A DNA stretch of 64,000 nt from JAKPAM01 sp047601745 (GCA_047601745.1 JASGIS010000001.1:4278001-4342000); one strand, 5' to 3'. Counted from the stretch's first letter, positions 8,139-17,841 are shown. The notes: a model not told the origin generated them from the sequence alone. Translations and numbers: made by a program.

Positions 8139-8792
8139 TCAGGCGAACGCGTCGGCCAGCACCTTGCAGCCGGTGTTCTCGCGGACCGTGTCGACGGTGA
8201 CGTCGGGCGCCAGCTCGAGCAGCTTCAGGCCCTCGGGCGTGACTTCGAGCACGCACAGGTCGGTGATGATCAGGTTGACGACGCCCAGCCCGGTCAACGG
8301 CAGCGTGCACTGTTCGAGGATCTTCAGGTCGGTGCTGCCGTCCTTCTTCTTGGCCGTGTGCTCCATCAGCACGATCACGCGGCCGACGCCGGCGACCAGG
8401 TCCATCGCCCCGCCCATGCCCTTGACCATCTTGCCGGGGATCATCCAGTTCGCGAGGTCGCCTTTCTCGCTGACCTGCATCGCGCCGAGGATCGCCAGGT
8501 TGATCTTGCCGCCGCGGATCATCGCGAACGAATCGGCGCTCGAGAAGATCGACGAGCCCGGCAGCGTCGTCACCGTCTGCTTGCCGGCGTTGATCAGGTC
8601 GGCGTCGACCTCGTCCTCGGTCGGGAACGGGCCGATGCCGAGCAGGCCGTTCTCCGACTGCAGCCATACCTGCATGCCCGGCGGCTGGTGGTTGGCCACC
8701 AGCGTCGGCAGGCCGATGCCCAGGTTCACGTAAAAACCGTCGCGCAATTCCTTGGCGGCACGGGCCGCCATCTGTTCTCTGGTCCAGGCCAT
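8139..8792 (-). CDS. scoB: 3-oxoacid CoA-transferase, subunit B
   Basis: The 217-residue beta subunit transfers CoA between succinyl-CoA and acetoacetate (3-oxoacids), a step in ketone body, PHB or aromatic use. The active-site glutamate lies in SENGLLG near residue 47. The glycine-rich GIGLPTLVAN stretch and the PGSSIFSSADSF segment are typical of the family. It starts 16 bases after scoA ends, so the two form an operon and a heteromeric enzyme. A narrower 3-oxoadipate CoA-transferase role is possible, but no beta-ketoadipate genes are nearby. Confidence 0.93.
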   Translation of the reverse strand: MAWTREQMAARAAKELRDGFYVNLGIGLPTLVANHQPPGMQVWLQSENGLLGIGPFPTEDEVDADLINAGKQTVTTLPGSSIFSSADSFAMIRGGKINLAILGAMQVSEKGDLANWMIPGKMVKGMGGAMDLVAGVGRVIVLMEHTAKKKDGSTDLKILEQCTLPLTGLGVVNLIITDLCVLEVTPEGLKLLELAPDVTVDTVRENTGCKVLADAFA

Positions 8793-8808
8793 CTCGTCCG
8801 TTCTCCGA

Positions 8809-9513
8809 TCAGTTGGCGGCGCGGATCGTGCGTTGCTCGATCCGTTTCTCGGGGTGGGGGTTCAGCACCAGCCGGTGGATGTAGATGCCGGGCAGGTGGA
8901 TCTCGTCCGGGTCGAGCTCGCCGACCTTGACGATCTGCTCGACCTCGGCGACGGTCACCTTGCCGGCCATCGCGACGTTGGGGTTGAAGTTGCGCGCGGT
9001 GCGCCGGAAGACCAGGTTGCCGGACTCGTCGGCCTTCCAGGCCTTGACCAGCGACAGGTCGGGCACCAGCGAACGCTCCATCACGTAGTGCTTGCCGTCG
9101 AACTCGCGCGTCTCCTTGCCTTCGGCGACCAGCGTGCCGTAGCCGGTCTGCGTGAAGAACGCCGGAATGCCGGCGCCGCCCGCGCGCAGCTTCTCGGCCA
9201 GCGTGCCCTGCGGCGTGAATTCGAGTTCGAGTTCACCGGCCAGGTATTGCCGCTCGAACTCCTTGTTCTCGCCGACGTAGCTGGCGATCATCTTGCGGAT
9301 CTGCCGCGTGGCCAGCAGCATGCCGAGGCCGAAGCCGTCGACGCCGGCGTTGTTCGAGATCGCGGTCAGGTTCTTGACGCCCGAATCGCGCAGCGCCAGG
9401 ATCAGCGCCTCCGGAATGCCGCACAGGCCGAAGCCGCCGACGGCGATCATCTGGCCATCCTTGACCAGATCGGCCAGCGCTGCGCTCGCGCTGGGATAAA
9501 CCTTGTTGCTCAT
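8809..9513 (-). CDS. scoA: 3-oxoacid CoA-transferase, subunit A
   Basis: The 234-residue alpha subunit pairs with the following scoB. The CoA-binding glycine motif AVGGFGLCGIPE occurs at residues 24-35, and NNAGVDGFGLG, ELTPQGTLAEKLRAGGAGIPAF-like and RTARNFNP elements are typical. The start at 9513 has GGAG five bases upstream and matches the family N-terminus (MSNKVY). The longer in-frame ATG at 9606 adds unrelated Pro-rich sequence. It is divergent from the pseudokinase-pyrG block. Confidence 0.93.
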   Translation of the reverse strand: MSNKVYPSASAALADLVKDGQMIAVGGFGLCGIPEALILALRDSGVKNLTAISNNAGVDGFGLGMLLATRQIRKMIASYVGENKEFERQYLAGELELEFTPQGTLAEKLRAGGAGIPAFFTQTGYGTLVAEGKETREFDGKHYVMERSLVPDLSLVKAWKADESGNLVFRRTARNFNPNVAMAGKVTVAEVEQIVKVGELDPDEIHLPGIYIHRLVLNPHPEKRIEQRTIRAAN

Positions 9514-9710
9514 GCGATCTCCTGGGTCGATCCGCCAAGGCGGTCCGGCGGTGTGAGGGGGCGGGGAACGCTGCCCGTCGAACGGCGGGCCGGCGAATGG
9601 ATCCAACGCCGACGATTATATAAGCGACGGCCCCGGCGTCCGGCCGGCCCGTGCGGCCGATAGAATGTCGGCGGATCCCTCCCTCCCACCTCGACCGGGC
9701 CGCCTCCACG

Positions 9711-10517
9711 ATGACTCAGGCTGACGCCAACCCTCCGCCGCGCCTCGATCTGTCGCGTTTCGAGCAACCCGCCGTCCGTCGGCAGATCGACGAGCATCTG
9801 GCGCTCGAGGAGCAACTGCGGATCGCGCAGCAGGACGCCGATCTGGCGCGCGCGATGGCGCTGCGTTTCGAGCGCGAGCTCGACGAGGAGCGCAAGCGGG
9901 TCGCGCGCGACGTCGAGGGCATGGCCGAGCAGATCGCGGCGTTGCGCACGCTCGGGCAGACGCTCGAGCACCGGCTCGGCGCGACCGAGCCGTCGCTCGC
10001 GCAACTGGCCACGATGATCAAGACCGGCTCGGACGGCGTGCTCGCGCACATCCGCCACGTGCTGCGCAGCGTGCGTCCCGAGACGCTGGTCGGCGAGGGG
10101 CTGGTCAGCGCGCTGCGGGCGCTGATCGAGGATTGGCGGCTGCGCCGGCCGGCCCAGCGCTTCGAGCTGTTGACCAAGCCCGAGTCGGTCGAGCGCTTCG
10201 GGCTCGGCGAGCCGGACGTCGAGGCGCTGGCGATGCGGATCGTCGAGCTGGCGCTGCAGGACGCGGCGCAGCCCGATCTGTGGTGGTCGATGCCGTCGCT
10301 GCTGCTGGTGTCGGCGCGCACCGAGGACGGGCAGTTGACGCTGCAGATCTCGCACGACGCGCGCAGCCGCCAGCCCGACGACGCGCTGCTGGCCAAGCCC
10401 GCGTGGGCCGACCTGGTCGAGCGGCTGCGCCCGCTGGGCGGACGGCTGAGCGCCGGCGTCGGCGAGGGCGAAGGCTTCGAGGTCCTGGCGGTGCTGCCCT
10501 GGCCGCTTGATTTATAA
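9711..10517 (+). CDS. Degenerate histidine-kinase-fold protein (pseudokinase)
   Basis: The 268-residue protein follows the order of the UhpB/NarX (HisKA_3) kinase core: a coiled coil (25-70), a dimerisation helix with IAALRTLGQTLEHRL, an LVSALRALIEDWRLRRP linker, and an ATPase-like segment ending in LGGRLSAGVGEGEGFEVLAVLP. The catalytic parts are lost. The phospho-acceptor position in VARDVEGMAEQ is Glu69 where family members have His. The N-box RIVELALQDAA lacks the Glu and Asn that bind Mg-ATP, and no DxGxG box remains. It is soluble with no sensor or membrane segment. It is probably a scaffold or a partner of another kinase or regulator; no function is assigned. pyrG begins 24 bases downstream, and its promoter overlaps this gene's end. 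Confidence 0.75.
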   Translation: MTQADANPPPRLDLSRFEQPAVRRQIDEHLALEEQLRIAQQDADLARAMALRFERELDEERKRVARDVEGMAEQIAALRTLGQTLEHRLGATEPSLAQLATMIKTGSDGVLAHIRHVLRSVRPETLVGEGLVSALRALIEDWRLRRPAQRFELLTKPESVERFGLGEPDVEALAMRIVELALQDAAQPDLWWSMPSLLLVSARTEDGQLTLQISHDARSRQPDDALLAKPAWADLVERLRPLGGRLSAGVGEGEGFEVLAVLPWPLDL

Positions 10518-10518
10518 T
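10513..10518 (+). promoter_or_regulatory. Candidate -10 element for pyrG
   Basis: TATAAT overlaps the stop codon of the preceding gene, 23 bases before the pyrG start. A matching -35 is weak, so this is a tentative promoter allowing independent pyrG transcription. Confidence 0.4.
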
Positions 10519-10540
10519 CGCCATTTCCGCTGCAGCCATA

Positions 10541-12213
10541 ATGACCAAGTTCATTTTCGTCACCGGCGGGGTCGTCTCGTCGTTGGGCAAGGGGATCTCG
10601 GCGGCTTCGATCGCTGCGCTGCTCGAATCGCGCGGCCTGCGAGTCACGCTCCTCAAGCTCGATCCCTACATCAACGTCGACCCTGGAACGATGAGCCCGT
10701 TCCAGCACGGCGAGGTGTTCGTCACCGAGGACGGCGCCGAGACCGACCTGGATCTCGGCCACTACGAGCGCTTCGTCAACGCGAAGATGAAGCGCTCGAA
10801 CAACTTCACGACCGGCCAGATCTATGATTCGGTGATCCGCAAGGAGCGGCGCGGCGAGTACTTGGGCCGCACGGTCCAGGTCATCCCGCACATCACCAAC
10901 GAGATCCAGGCGTTCATCGAACGGGGCGCCGCGGTCGGCACGCCCGATGCGGCCGACGTCGCGATCGTCGAGATCGGCGGCACCGTCGGCGACATCGAGT
11001 CGCTGCCGTTCCTCGAGGCCGTTCGCCAGATGAGCCTGAAGCTCGGGCGCGGCAATTCGGCGTTCATCCACCTGACGCTGGTGCCGTTCATCGCGTCGGC
11101 CGGCGAGTTGAAGACCAAGCCGACCCAGCATTCGGTGCAGAAGCTGCGCGAGATCGGCATCCAGCCCGACATGCTGCTGTGCCGGGCCGACCGGCCGATC
11201 CCCGATGACGAGCGCGCCAAGCTGTCGCTGTTCTCGAACATCGAACTGGACGGCGTGATCTCGGTCTGGGATGCCGACAGCATCTACAAGATCCCGCGGA
11301 TGCTGCACGACCAGAACGTCGACGGCAAGCTGTGCGAGTTGCTGCGGCTCGAGACGCGGCCGGCCGACCTGACGATGTGGGACCGGCTCGTCGACGCGAT
11401 CGCGCATCCGCAGCACGAGGTTCGCATCGCGATGGTCGGCAAGTACGTCGATCTGACCGAGTCGTACAAGTCGCTGACCGAGGCGCTGACCCATGCCGGC
11501 ATCCATACGCGCAGCAAGGTCCGCATCGAATACATCGATTCCGAGCAGATCGAATCGGACGGCCCGGACACGCTCGCGCGCTTCGACGCGATCCTGGTGC
11601 CGGGCGGCTTCGGCCGTCGCGGCGTCGAGGGCAAGATCCGCGCGATCCAGTACGCGCGCGAGAACCGCATCCCGTACCTGGGCATCTGCCTGGGCATGCA
11701 ACTGGCGGTCATCGAGTACGCGCGCGACGTCTGCGGGCTGGGCGGTGCGAACAGCACCGAGTTCGACCCGGCGACCCCGCATCCGATCGTCGGCCTGATC
11801 ACCGAATGGCTCGACCGCGAAGGGCGCGTCGAGAAGCGCAACGACGCGTCGGACCTGGGCGGCACGATGCGCCTGGGCGCGCAGCGCTGCCCGATCGTGC
11901 CGGGCACGCTGGCCTCGCGCATCTACGGCGATTCGGTCAACGAGCGGCATCGCCATCGCTACGAGGTCAACAACCACTACGTCGCGCAGCTCGAGAAGGC
12001 GGGTCTGGTCGTTGCCGCGCGCACGCCCAGCGAGGCGTTGTGCGAGATCATCGAGATGCCGCAGCACGGGCCGCACGCGCATCCGTGGTTCGTCGGCGTG
12101 CAGTTCCATCCCGAGTTCACGTCGACGCCCCGCAACGGGCATCCGCTGTTCATCTCCTACGTGCAGGCCGCGCTCGCCCGGGCGGACGCGGCCGGCAAAC
12201 GCGAGGCGGCCTG

Positions 12214-12214
<1 letters not shown>
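10541..12214 (+). CDS. pyrG: CTP synthase
   Basis: This enzyme converts UTP to CTP using ATP and glutamine. The 557-residue product has the synthetase domain (1-270) with FVTGGVVSSLGKGI and DPYINVDPGTMSPFQHGEVF. It also has a C-terminal class I glutamine amidotransferase domain with the nucleophile Cys in YLGICLGMQ and the catalytic His-Glu pair in VQFHPEF. The stop overlaps the kdsA start (TGATG), so the two are translationally coupled, a common arrangement in this lineage. Confidence 0.98.
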
Positions 12215-13071
<857 letters not shown>

Positions 13072-13160
13072 TCCGGGCCGCTCCACCGGGCGCCTGTCCG
13101 GCGCCCGACCGGCCGCCCGCCCCGTGATGGGGCGCGCGTCTGCTATCGTCGGGGCACTGC

Positions 13161-13179
13161 GCCGGCCCTGCCGGCTTTT
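13161..13179 (+). terminator. Weak intrinsic terminator after kdsA
   Basis: GCCGGC-CCT-GCCGGC is followed by TTTT, between kdsA and the DUF1330 gene. The short stem makes partial read-through into DUF1330-eno likely. Confidence 0.5.
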
Positions 13180-13206
13180 CCGCACCCCGAACGAGCAGGA
13201 GGAACG

Positions 13207-13500
13207 ATGAGTGCGTATGTGATCGTCGAAGCCCAGGTCACCGACCCGACCCGATACGAAGCGTACCGGGCGCTGTCGCCGGCCGCCGTCGAAGCCGCCG
13301 GCGGGCGCTTCGTCGTTCGCGGCGGCCGCTGCGAGACGCTCGAGGGCGACTGGCATCCGTCCCGCGTCGTCGTGCTGGAGTTCCCGACCTACGCGCAGGC
13401 CCGGACTTTTTATGATTCGCCGCTATACGTCGAGGCCCGTGAAGCGCGGGCCGGCGCCACCCGCATTTTCAACATGATCGTCGTCGAGGGAGTTCAATGA
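13207..13500 (+). CDS. DUF1330 dimeric alpha+beta barrel protein
   Basis: The 97-residue protein has the DUF1330 pattern: YVIVEAQVTDPTRYEAYR, GGRFVVRGG, then RVVVLEFPTYAQARTFYDS and a Y-x3-R ending. These small ferredoxin-like-fold proteins have no firmly assigned reaction. AGGAGG lies directly upstream. Its stop overlaps the eno start by four bases (ATGA), so it is translationally coupled to enolase. Confidence 0.9.
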   Translation: MSAYVIVEAQVTDPTRYEAYRALSPAAVEAAGGRFVVRGGRCETLEGDWHPSRVVVLEFPTYAQARTFYDSPLYVEAREARAGATRIFNMIVVEGVQ

Positions 13501-14780
13501 GTTCGATCGTAGATATCGTAGGCCGCGAGATTATCGATTCGCGCGGCAATCCGACCGTCGAGTGTGATGTGTTGCTCGAATCCGGCGTCATGGGACGCGC
13601 AGCGGTGCCTTCGGGCGCGTCCACCGGCGCGCGCGAGGCGATCGAACTGCGCGACGGCGACAAGTCCCGCTACCTGGGCAAGGGCGTGCTCAAGGCGGTC
13701 GAGCACATCAACACCGAGATCTCCGAAGCGATCATGGGGCTCGACGCGTCCGAGCAGGCGTACATCGATCGCACGCTGATCGACCTGGACGGCACCGACA
13801 ACAAGTCGCGCCTGGGCGCCAACGCGATGCTCGCCGTGTCGATGGCGGTCGCCAAGGCGGCGGCCGAAGAATCGGGCCTGCCGCTGTACCGCTACTTCGG
13901 CGGCTCGGGCGCGATGTCGCTGCCGGTGCCGATGATGAACGTCATCAACGGCGGTGCGCACGCGAACAACAACCTCGACCTGCAGGAGTTCATGATCCTG
14001 CCGGTCGGCGCGCCGACGTTCCGCGAAGCGCTGCGCTACGGCGCCGAGGTGTTCCACAGCCTGAAGAAGCTGCTGAACGACCGCGGCATGTCGACGGCGG
14101 TCGGCGACGAGGGCGGGTTCGCGCCGAGCGTGGCCGACCACGAAGCGGCGATCCAGTTGATCCTCGAAGCGATCCAGGCCGCCGGCTACGAGGCGGGCCG
14201 CGACATCGTGCTCGGGCTCGACTGCGCGAGTTCCGAGTTCTACAAGGACGGCAAGTACCACCTCGAGGGCGAGGGAAAGATCCTGACGCCGCCCGAGTTC
14301 ACCAGCCTGCTGGCCGGCTGGTGCGACAAGTACCCGATCATCACGATCGAGGACGGCATGGCCGAAAACGACTGGGACGGCTGGAAGCACCTGACCGACG
14401 TGCTCGGCGATCGCGTCCAACTCGTCGGCGACGACTTGTTCGTCACCAACACGCGGATCCTGCAGCAGGGCATCGACGAGGGCGTCGCCAACTCGATCCT
14501 GATCAAGATCAACCAGATCGGCACGCTGACCGAGACCTTCGCGGCGATCGAGCTGGCCAAGCGCAACAACTACACGTCGGTCGTCTCGCATCGCTCCGGC
14601 GAGACCGAGGACACGACGATCGCCGACATCGCGGTGGCCACCAACGCGCTGCAGATCAAGACCGGTTCGATGAGCCGCTCGGACCGCATCGCCAAGTACA
14701 ACCAGTTGCTGCGGATCGAAGAGGATCTGGGCGACGTGGCGTCCTACCCCGGTCGCACGGCGTTTTTCAATCTCGGATGA
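13497..14780 (+). CDS. eno: Enolase
   Basis: Enolase converts 2-phosphoglycerate to phosphoenolpyruvate in glycolysis and is also a degradosome component in many proteobacteria. The 427-residue full-length product has the substrate-loop region GASTGAREA, the metal ligands in GLDCASSEF and ITIEDGMAENDWDGW, and catalytic Lys in LIKINQIGTLTE followed by SHRSGETED. The ATGA overlap with DUF1330 fixes the start. ftsB follows after 54 bases, which contain an inverted repeat with no T-tract. Confidence 0.98.
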   Translation: MSSIVDIVGREIIDSRGNPTVECDVLLESGVMGRAAVPSGASTGAREAIELRDGDKSRYLGKGVLKAVEHINTEISEAIMGLDASEQAYIDRTLIDLDGTDNKSRLGANAMLAVSMAVAKAAAEESGLPLYRYFGGSGAMSLPVPMMNVINGGAHANNNLDLQEFMILPVGAPTFREALRYGAEVFHSLKKLLNDRGMSTAVGDEGGFAPSVADHEAAIQLILEAIQAAGYEAGRDIVLGLDCASSEFYKDGKYHLEGEGKILTPPEFTSLLAGWCDKYPIITIEDGMAENDWDGWKHLTDVLGDRVQLVGDDLFVTNTRILQQGIDEGVANSILIKINQIGTLTETFAAIELAKRNNYTSVVSHRSGETEDTTIADIAVATNALQIKTGSMSRSDRIAKYNQLLRIEEDLGDVASYPGRTAFFNLG

Positions 14781-14834
14781 TGTTTTCGCGTCGATCGGCG
14801 TTTTTCGCCGCCGGTCGACGTTACAATCTGGGTC

Positions 14835-15251
14835 ATGCGCGTTCTGCCGACCGTCCTTGCCGCACTCGTCATCGCCATCCAGTACCCGCTTTGGCTGGGT
14901 AAGGGCGGGTGGGTGCGCGTGTGGGAGCTCGATCGGCAACTCGAACGCCAGCAGCAGGACAATGCCTCGCAGGACCTGCGCAACACGGCGCTCGAAAGCG
15001 AAGTGGCGGACCTCAGGCGCGGACTGGTCGCGATCGAAGAACGCGCGCGTTACGAGTTGGGCATGGTCCGGCCCGATGAGCTCTACGTGCAGATCAATCC
15101 GTCGGGCGACGCGAACGTCTCGCCGTCCCGCCGCGACGCCAGCGGCTCGCCCGAAGCCAGCCGCTACGACATCCGTACGGCCGACGCCAGCGGATACACT
15201 CGGCCCGAATCGCTGTGGCGGCGCCACGGCGCCGGACGCCGCGAGCCCTGA
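14835..15251 (+). CDS. ftsB: Cell division protein FtsB
   Basis: FtsB is a single-pass divisome protein that joins FtsL and FtsQ. The 138-residue product has one N-terminal transmembrane segment (residues 4-20) followed by WLGKGGWVRVWEL. A coiled coil with LERQQQDNASQDLRN follows (about 34-66), then the conserved RYELGMVRPDELYVQI. The tail after residue about 95 is longer than usual and Ser/Arg-rich. Its position after eno is the classical one. Confidence 0.95.
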   Translation: MRVLPTVLAALVIAIQYPLWLGKGGWVRVWELDRQLERQQQDNASQDLRNTALESEVADLRRGLVAIEERARYELGMVRPDELYVQINPSGDANVSPSRRDASGSPEASRYDIRTADASGYTRPESLWRRHGAGRREP

Positions 15252-15275
15252 TCGCGGGCGTCGTCCGGGCGCGCT

Positions 15276-16199
15276 TCAGTTGATCGCGTCGCCGCCGGGC
15301 GGACGCAGGTCCGGATGCTCGGTCGCGAACAATTCGGCGCAATCGACGGCATCGAACTCGTAGGTCTGGTTGCAGAAATCGCAGTTGACGGTCACGTGCG
15401 ACTGCTCGGCCAGCACGTCGTCGATTTCGGCGCGCCCCAGCATCTTCAGCATCGCGCCGACCTTCGTACGGTTGCACGAACACTCGAAGCGGCACGGCCG
15501 ATCTTCGCGCCCATCGAGGGTTTCCTGCCAGAACAGGCGCTTGAGGACCTCGTCGGAGGGCAGCGTCAGCAATTCCTCGGCGCTGATCGTGTCGGCCAGG
15601 TGGTTCATCCGGTTCCAGCCGTCCTCGTCGATCGCCGCGCCCGGGTCGCCGGCCTTGCCGCCGTGGTCGGGCAGGCGCTGCAGCAGCAGGCCGGTGGCGC
15701 GATGTTCGTCGGCCGCCAGCCACAGGCGAGTCGGCAATTGCTCCGAACGGGCCATGTAGTGTTCGAGCGCCTTGGCGATCGTGCCGCCGTCGAACGGCAC
15801 GATGCCCTGGTAAGCCTGGCCGGCGCCGGCGCCGGGGTCCAGCGTGACGACGAAACGGCCGCTGCCGCCGACGTTGACGAGCTGATCGAGCGTCGCGTCC
15901 TCGGGGATCGGCGTGTCCGCGCGCAGCTTGACCGTCGCGCGGAAGCGCCCGCCGGCATCGCATTCGACGACGTACAGCGACACCGGCCCCTTGCCGTGGA
16001 TCTGCAGGATCAGCTTGCCCTCGAACTTGAGCGTCGCCGCCAGCAGCAGGCCCGCGGCGGCCAGCTCGCCGAGCTGGTTGCGCACCGACGACGGCAGCGC
16101 GTGCCGGATGACGACCTCCGACCAGGACAGGTCGAGGGAAACCAGTTCACCGCGCACCGGGGCGTTGCGCAGCACGAATCGTTGCAGTCGGTCGCTCAA
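15276..16199 (-). CDS. hslO: Redox-regulated chaperone Hsp33
   Basis: Hsp33 is a holdase activated by oxidation of its zinc centre under oxidative and heat stress. The 307-residue product ends in the four zinc cysteines as CSC (in RFECSCNR) and CDFC (in NCDFCNQ). The family N-terminus (SDRLQRFVLRN) is reached only from a TTG start at 16199, which has TAGGAG five bases upstream. No ATG gives a sensible N-terminus. It is last in an apparent lrp-NIPSNAP-carbonic anhydrase-hslO run on the minus strand, convergent with ftsB. Confidence 0.94.
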   Translation of the reverse strand: MSDRLQRFVLRNAPVRGELVSLDLSWSEVVIRHALPSSVRNQLGELAAAGLLLAATLKFEGKLILQIHGKGPVSLYVVECDAGGRFRATVKLRADTPIPEDATLDQLVNVGGSGRFVVTLDPGAGAGQAYQGIVPFDGGTIAKALEHYMARSEQLPTRLWLAADEHRATGLLLQRLPDHGGKAGDPGAAIDEDGWNRMNHLADTISAEELLTLPSDEVLKRLFWQETLDGREDRPCRFECSCNRTKVGAMLKMLGRAEIDDVLAEQSHVTVNCDFCNQTYEFDAVDCAELFATEHPDLRPPGGDAIN

Positions 16200-16231
16200 G
16201 AAGACTCCTAGGTGCCCGGCGCCGTCGACGG

Positions 16232-16753
16232 TCAGACCGGAAATAGCTGGGTGCGGAAAAGCTGCGCGCGCTCGGCGTAACCCTGCGCGCTGCGGGCCAG
16301 CCGCTGCGCGTCCTCGTCCGTCAGTTGCCGGACGACCTTGCCGGGGGCGCCCATCACCAGGCTGTTGTCGGGAATCTCCTTGCCCTCGGTGATGATCGCG
16401 CCGGCGCCGATCAGACAGTTGCGGCCGATCTTCGCGCCGTTCAAGACCACCGCCTGGATGCCGATCAGGCTGTTGTCGCCGATCGTGCAGCCGTGCAGCA
16501 TCGCCTGGTGGCCGACGGTCACCGATCGGCCGATCGTCAGCGGCCGGCCGGGGTCCGTGTGCAGCACGCTGCTTTCCTGGATGTTCGTGTAGTCGCCGAT
16601 CCGGATCCACTCGTTGTCGCCGCGCAAGGTCGCGTTGAACCAGATGCTCGAATGCGCGCCCAGCTCGACCCAGCCGATGACCTGCGCCGAGTCCGTGACA
16701 TAAGCGGTATGGTCGATCACCGGCATCTTGTCGCCCAGCCTGAAGATCGCCAT
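16232..16753 (-). CDS. Gamma-carbonic anhydrase family protein
   Basis: The 173-residue left-handed beta-helix protein has repeated hexapeptides (for example IGDNSLIGIQAVVLNGAKIG). The metal-binding histidines lie in SSVLHTD and TVGHQAMLHGC. Members of this YrdA/PaaY group are zinc proteins with carbonic anhydrase-like or thioesterase-like roles. It ends 32 bases before the hslO start and begins one base after the NIPSNAP gene ends, so co-transcription is likely. Confidence 0.92.
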   Translation of the reverse strand: MAIFRLGDKMPVIDHTAYVTDSAQVIGWVELGAHSSIWFNATLRGDNEWIRIGDYTNIQESSVLHTDPGRPLTIGRSVTVGHQAMLHGCTIGDNSLIGIQAVVLNGAKIGRNCLIGAGAIITEGKEIPDNSLVMGAPGKVVRQLTDEDAQRLARSAQGYAERAQLFRTQLFPV

Positions 16754-16754
16754 G

Positions 16755-17081
16755 TCACTTCACCTTCGAGAACGCGGTCGGGGTCAGCATCAGGTTGGTG
16801 ATCGACGAGACGATCGGCCCGTTGCGCTCGGTCTCGGTCCGCTTGGCAATCCATTCCGGATCGCTGGCGAACGCGTTCCATCGCTGCTCGCGCTCGGCCA
16901 GGCTTTCCCATTCGAGCAGGTAGTACAGGTCCTGGTTGCTGTCGCCGACCAGCACCGTCCAGAACCCCGCCTGGCGGATGCCGTGTTTGTCCCACAACGC
17001 GAGCGTCGTCGTTTCGAAGCGCTTCAGCAGATCGGGCAATCGGCCGGGTACGCAGTGATAGATGCGCAGTTCGTGCAGCAT
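16755..17081 (-). CDS. NIPSNAP family protein
   Basis: The 108-residue NIPSNAP domain is visible as LHELRIYHCVPGRL, then LFETHGI-like WDKHGIRQAGFW and the WESLAEREQRWNAFASDPEW segment. It is a dimeric alpha+beta barrel of uncertain biochemical role. The start at 17081 has AGGAG upstream; the ATG at 17111 lacks support. It is the second gene of a minus-strand run after the Lrp regulator. Confidence 0.88.
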   Translation of the reverse strand: MLHELRIYHCVPGRLPDLLKRFETTTLALWDKHGIRQAGFWTVLVGDSNQDLYYLLEWESLAEREQRWNAFASDPEWIAKRTETERNGPIVSSITNLMLTPTAFSKVK

Positions 17082-17112
17082 GAGGGTCTCCTGTTCGGGC
17101 CAGCCGCCCATT

Positions 17113-17574
17113 CTACGTGGATGACGAAGAGCCGCCCCGGTCGATCTTGACGCCCAGGATCACCGAGGTCTCGGTCCGGCGCACGCCGTCGAGCGAACCG
17201 ATGCGGTCCAGCGTGCGGTCGAGCTGCTCGGTGCTCTCGCATTCGATCCAGGCCAGGTAGTCGAACGGACCGCTGACGGCCCACATCCGCCGGACCTCGA
17301 TCATCCGCTCCATCGCCCGCACGACCGCAGGGCCGGCGCGAGGCGCGACCGACAGGCTCAGGTGCGCGCGGATCGCGGCGGCCGGCAACGACTGCCCCAG
17401 ACGCAGGCCATAACCGGCGATCACGCCCTGGCGCTCCAGCCGCGCGAGCCGGGCGAGGACCGTCGTGCGCGCCGCGCCGGTCTGCCTGGCCAGCGTCGCC
17501 GTGGGCGTACGCGCATTGGCCTGCAGCAGCGTCAACAGGTGCTGGTCCAGTTCGTCCAGGACAGGCATTGACAT
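17113..17574 (-). CDS. Lrp/AsnC family regulator
   Basis: The 153-residue protein has an N-terminal winged helix (LDELDQHLLTLLQANARTPTA, then RTTVLARLARLERQGVIAGYG) and a C-terminal RAM/AsnC effector domain (RRMWAVSGPFDYLAWIE, then GVRRTETSVILG). The start is 17574 or 17568. The frame is open much further upstream, but that extension runs through the palindromic element at 17661-17827 and has no family match. Facing the saccharopine dehydrogenase/ALDH7 genes, it most likely senses lysine or a derivative and controls them, which is an inference from context. Confidence 0.9.
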   Translation of the reverse strand: MSMPVLDELDQHLLTLLQANARTPTATLARQTGAARTTVLARLARLERQGVIAGYGLRLGQSLPAAAIRAHLSLSVAPRAGPAVVRAMERMIEVRRMWAVSGPFDYLAWIECESTEQLDRTLDRIGSLDGVRRTETSVILGVKIDRGGSSSST

Positions 17575-17660
17575 GATGACCAACTGTCTGGTCGAAACGT
17601 CGAGAATGCAAGCGATTTCGACGAAACCGCCGCTGGCCGGCGACATCGAACCGACGCAGA

Positions 17661-17827
17661 CTGAGAATCTGTGAGCGAACCAGCCCCGCCCGCTCGTCGC
17701 GCCAGGACGATCCCGCTCATCGTTGCGAATGCTCGCCATATCACGCGATATGGCTGCGCTTCGCGCCTCGATCGGAACCGCCCTGACGCGCCGCTCGGTC
17801 GCGTCCGATTCGCTCACAGATTCTGAG
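17661..17827. repeat. 167-bp imperfect palindrome, copy 2 of a repeat family
   Basis: Terminal inverted repeats 17661-17679 and 17809-17827 match at 18 of 19 positions. The perfect inner hairpin GCCATATC-ACGC-GATATGGC (17735-17754) has the same centre, near 17744, and the arms between them still match at roughly two thirds of positions. Segment 17721-17767 is the reverse-complement homologue of 894-937 in copy 1. It sits in the lrp/saccharopine dehydrogenase intergenic region, and no target-site duplication is evident. Confidence 0.75.
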
Positions 17828-17841
17828 TTGTCCGCCGGACC

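Noticed and set aside
9716..12142. Long open frame antisense to the pseudokinase gene and pyrG
   Set aside because: High-GC codon use on the coding strand leaves few stops on the other. The sequence is Arg/Asp/Ala-rich without domains, while the plus strand encodes complete CTP synthase.
17575..17817. 81-codon N-terminal extension of the Lrp regulator
   Set aside because: It is created by the palindrome at 17661-17827, which gives similar peptides on both strands.
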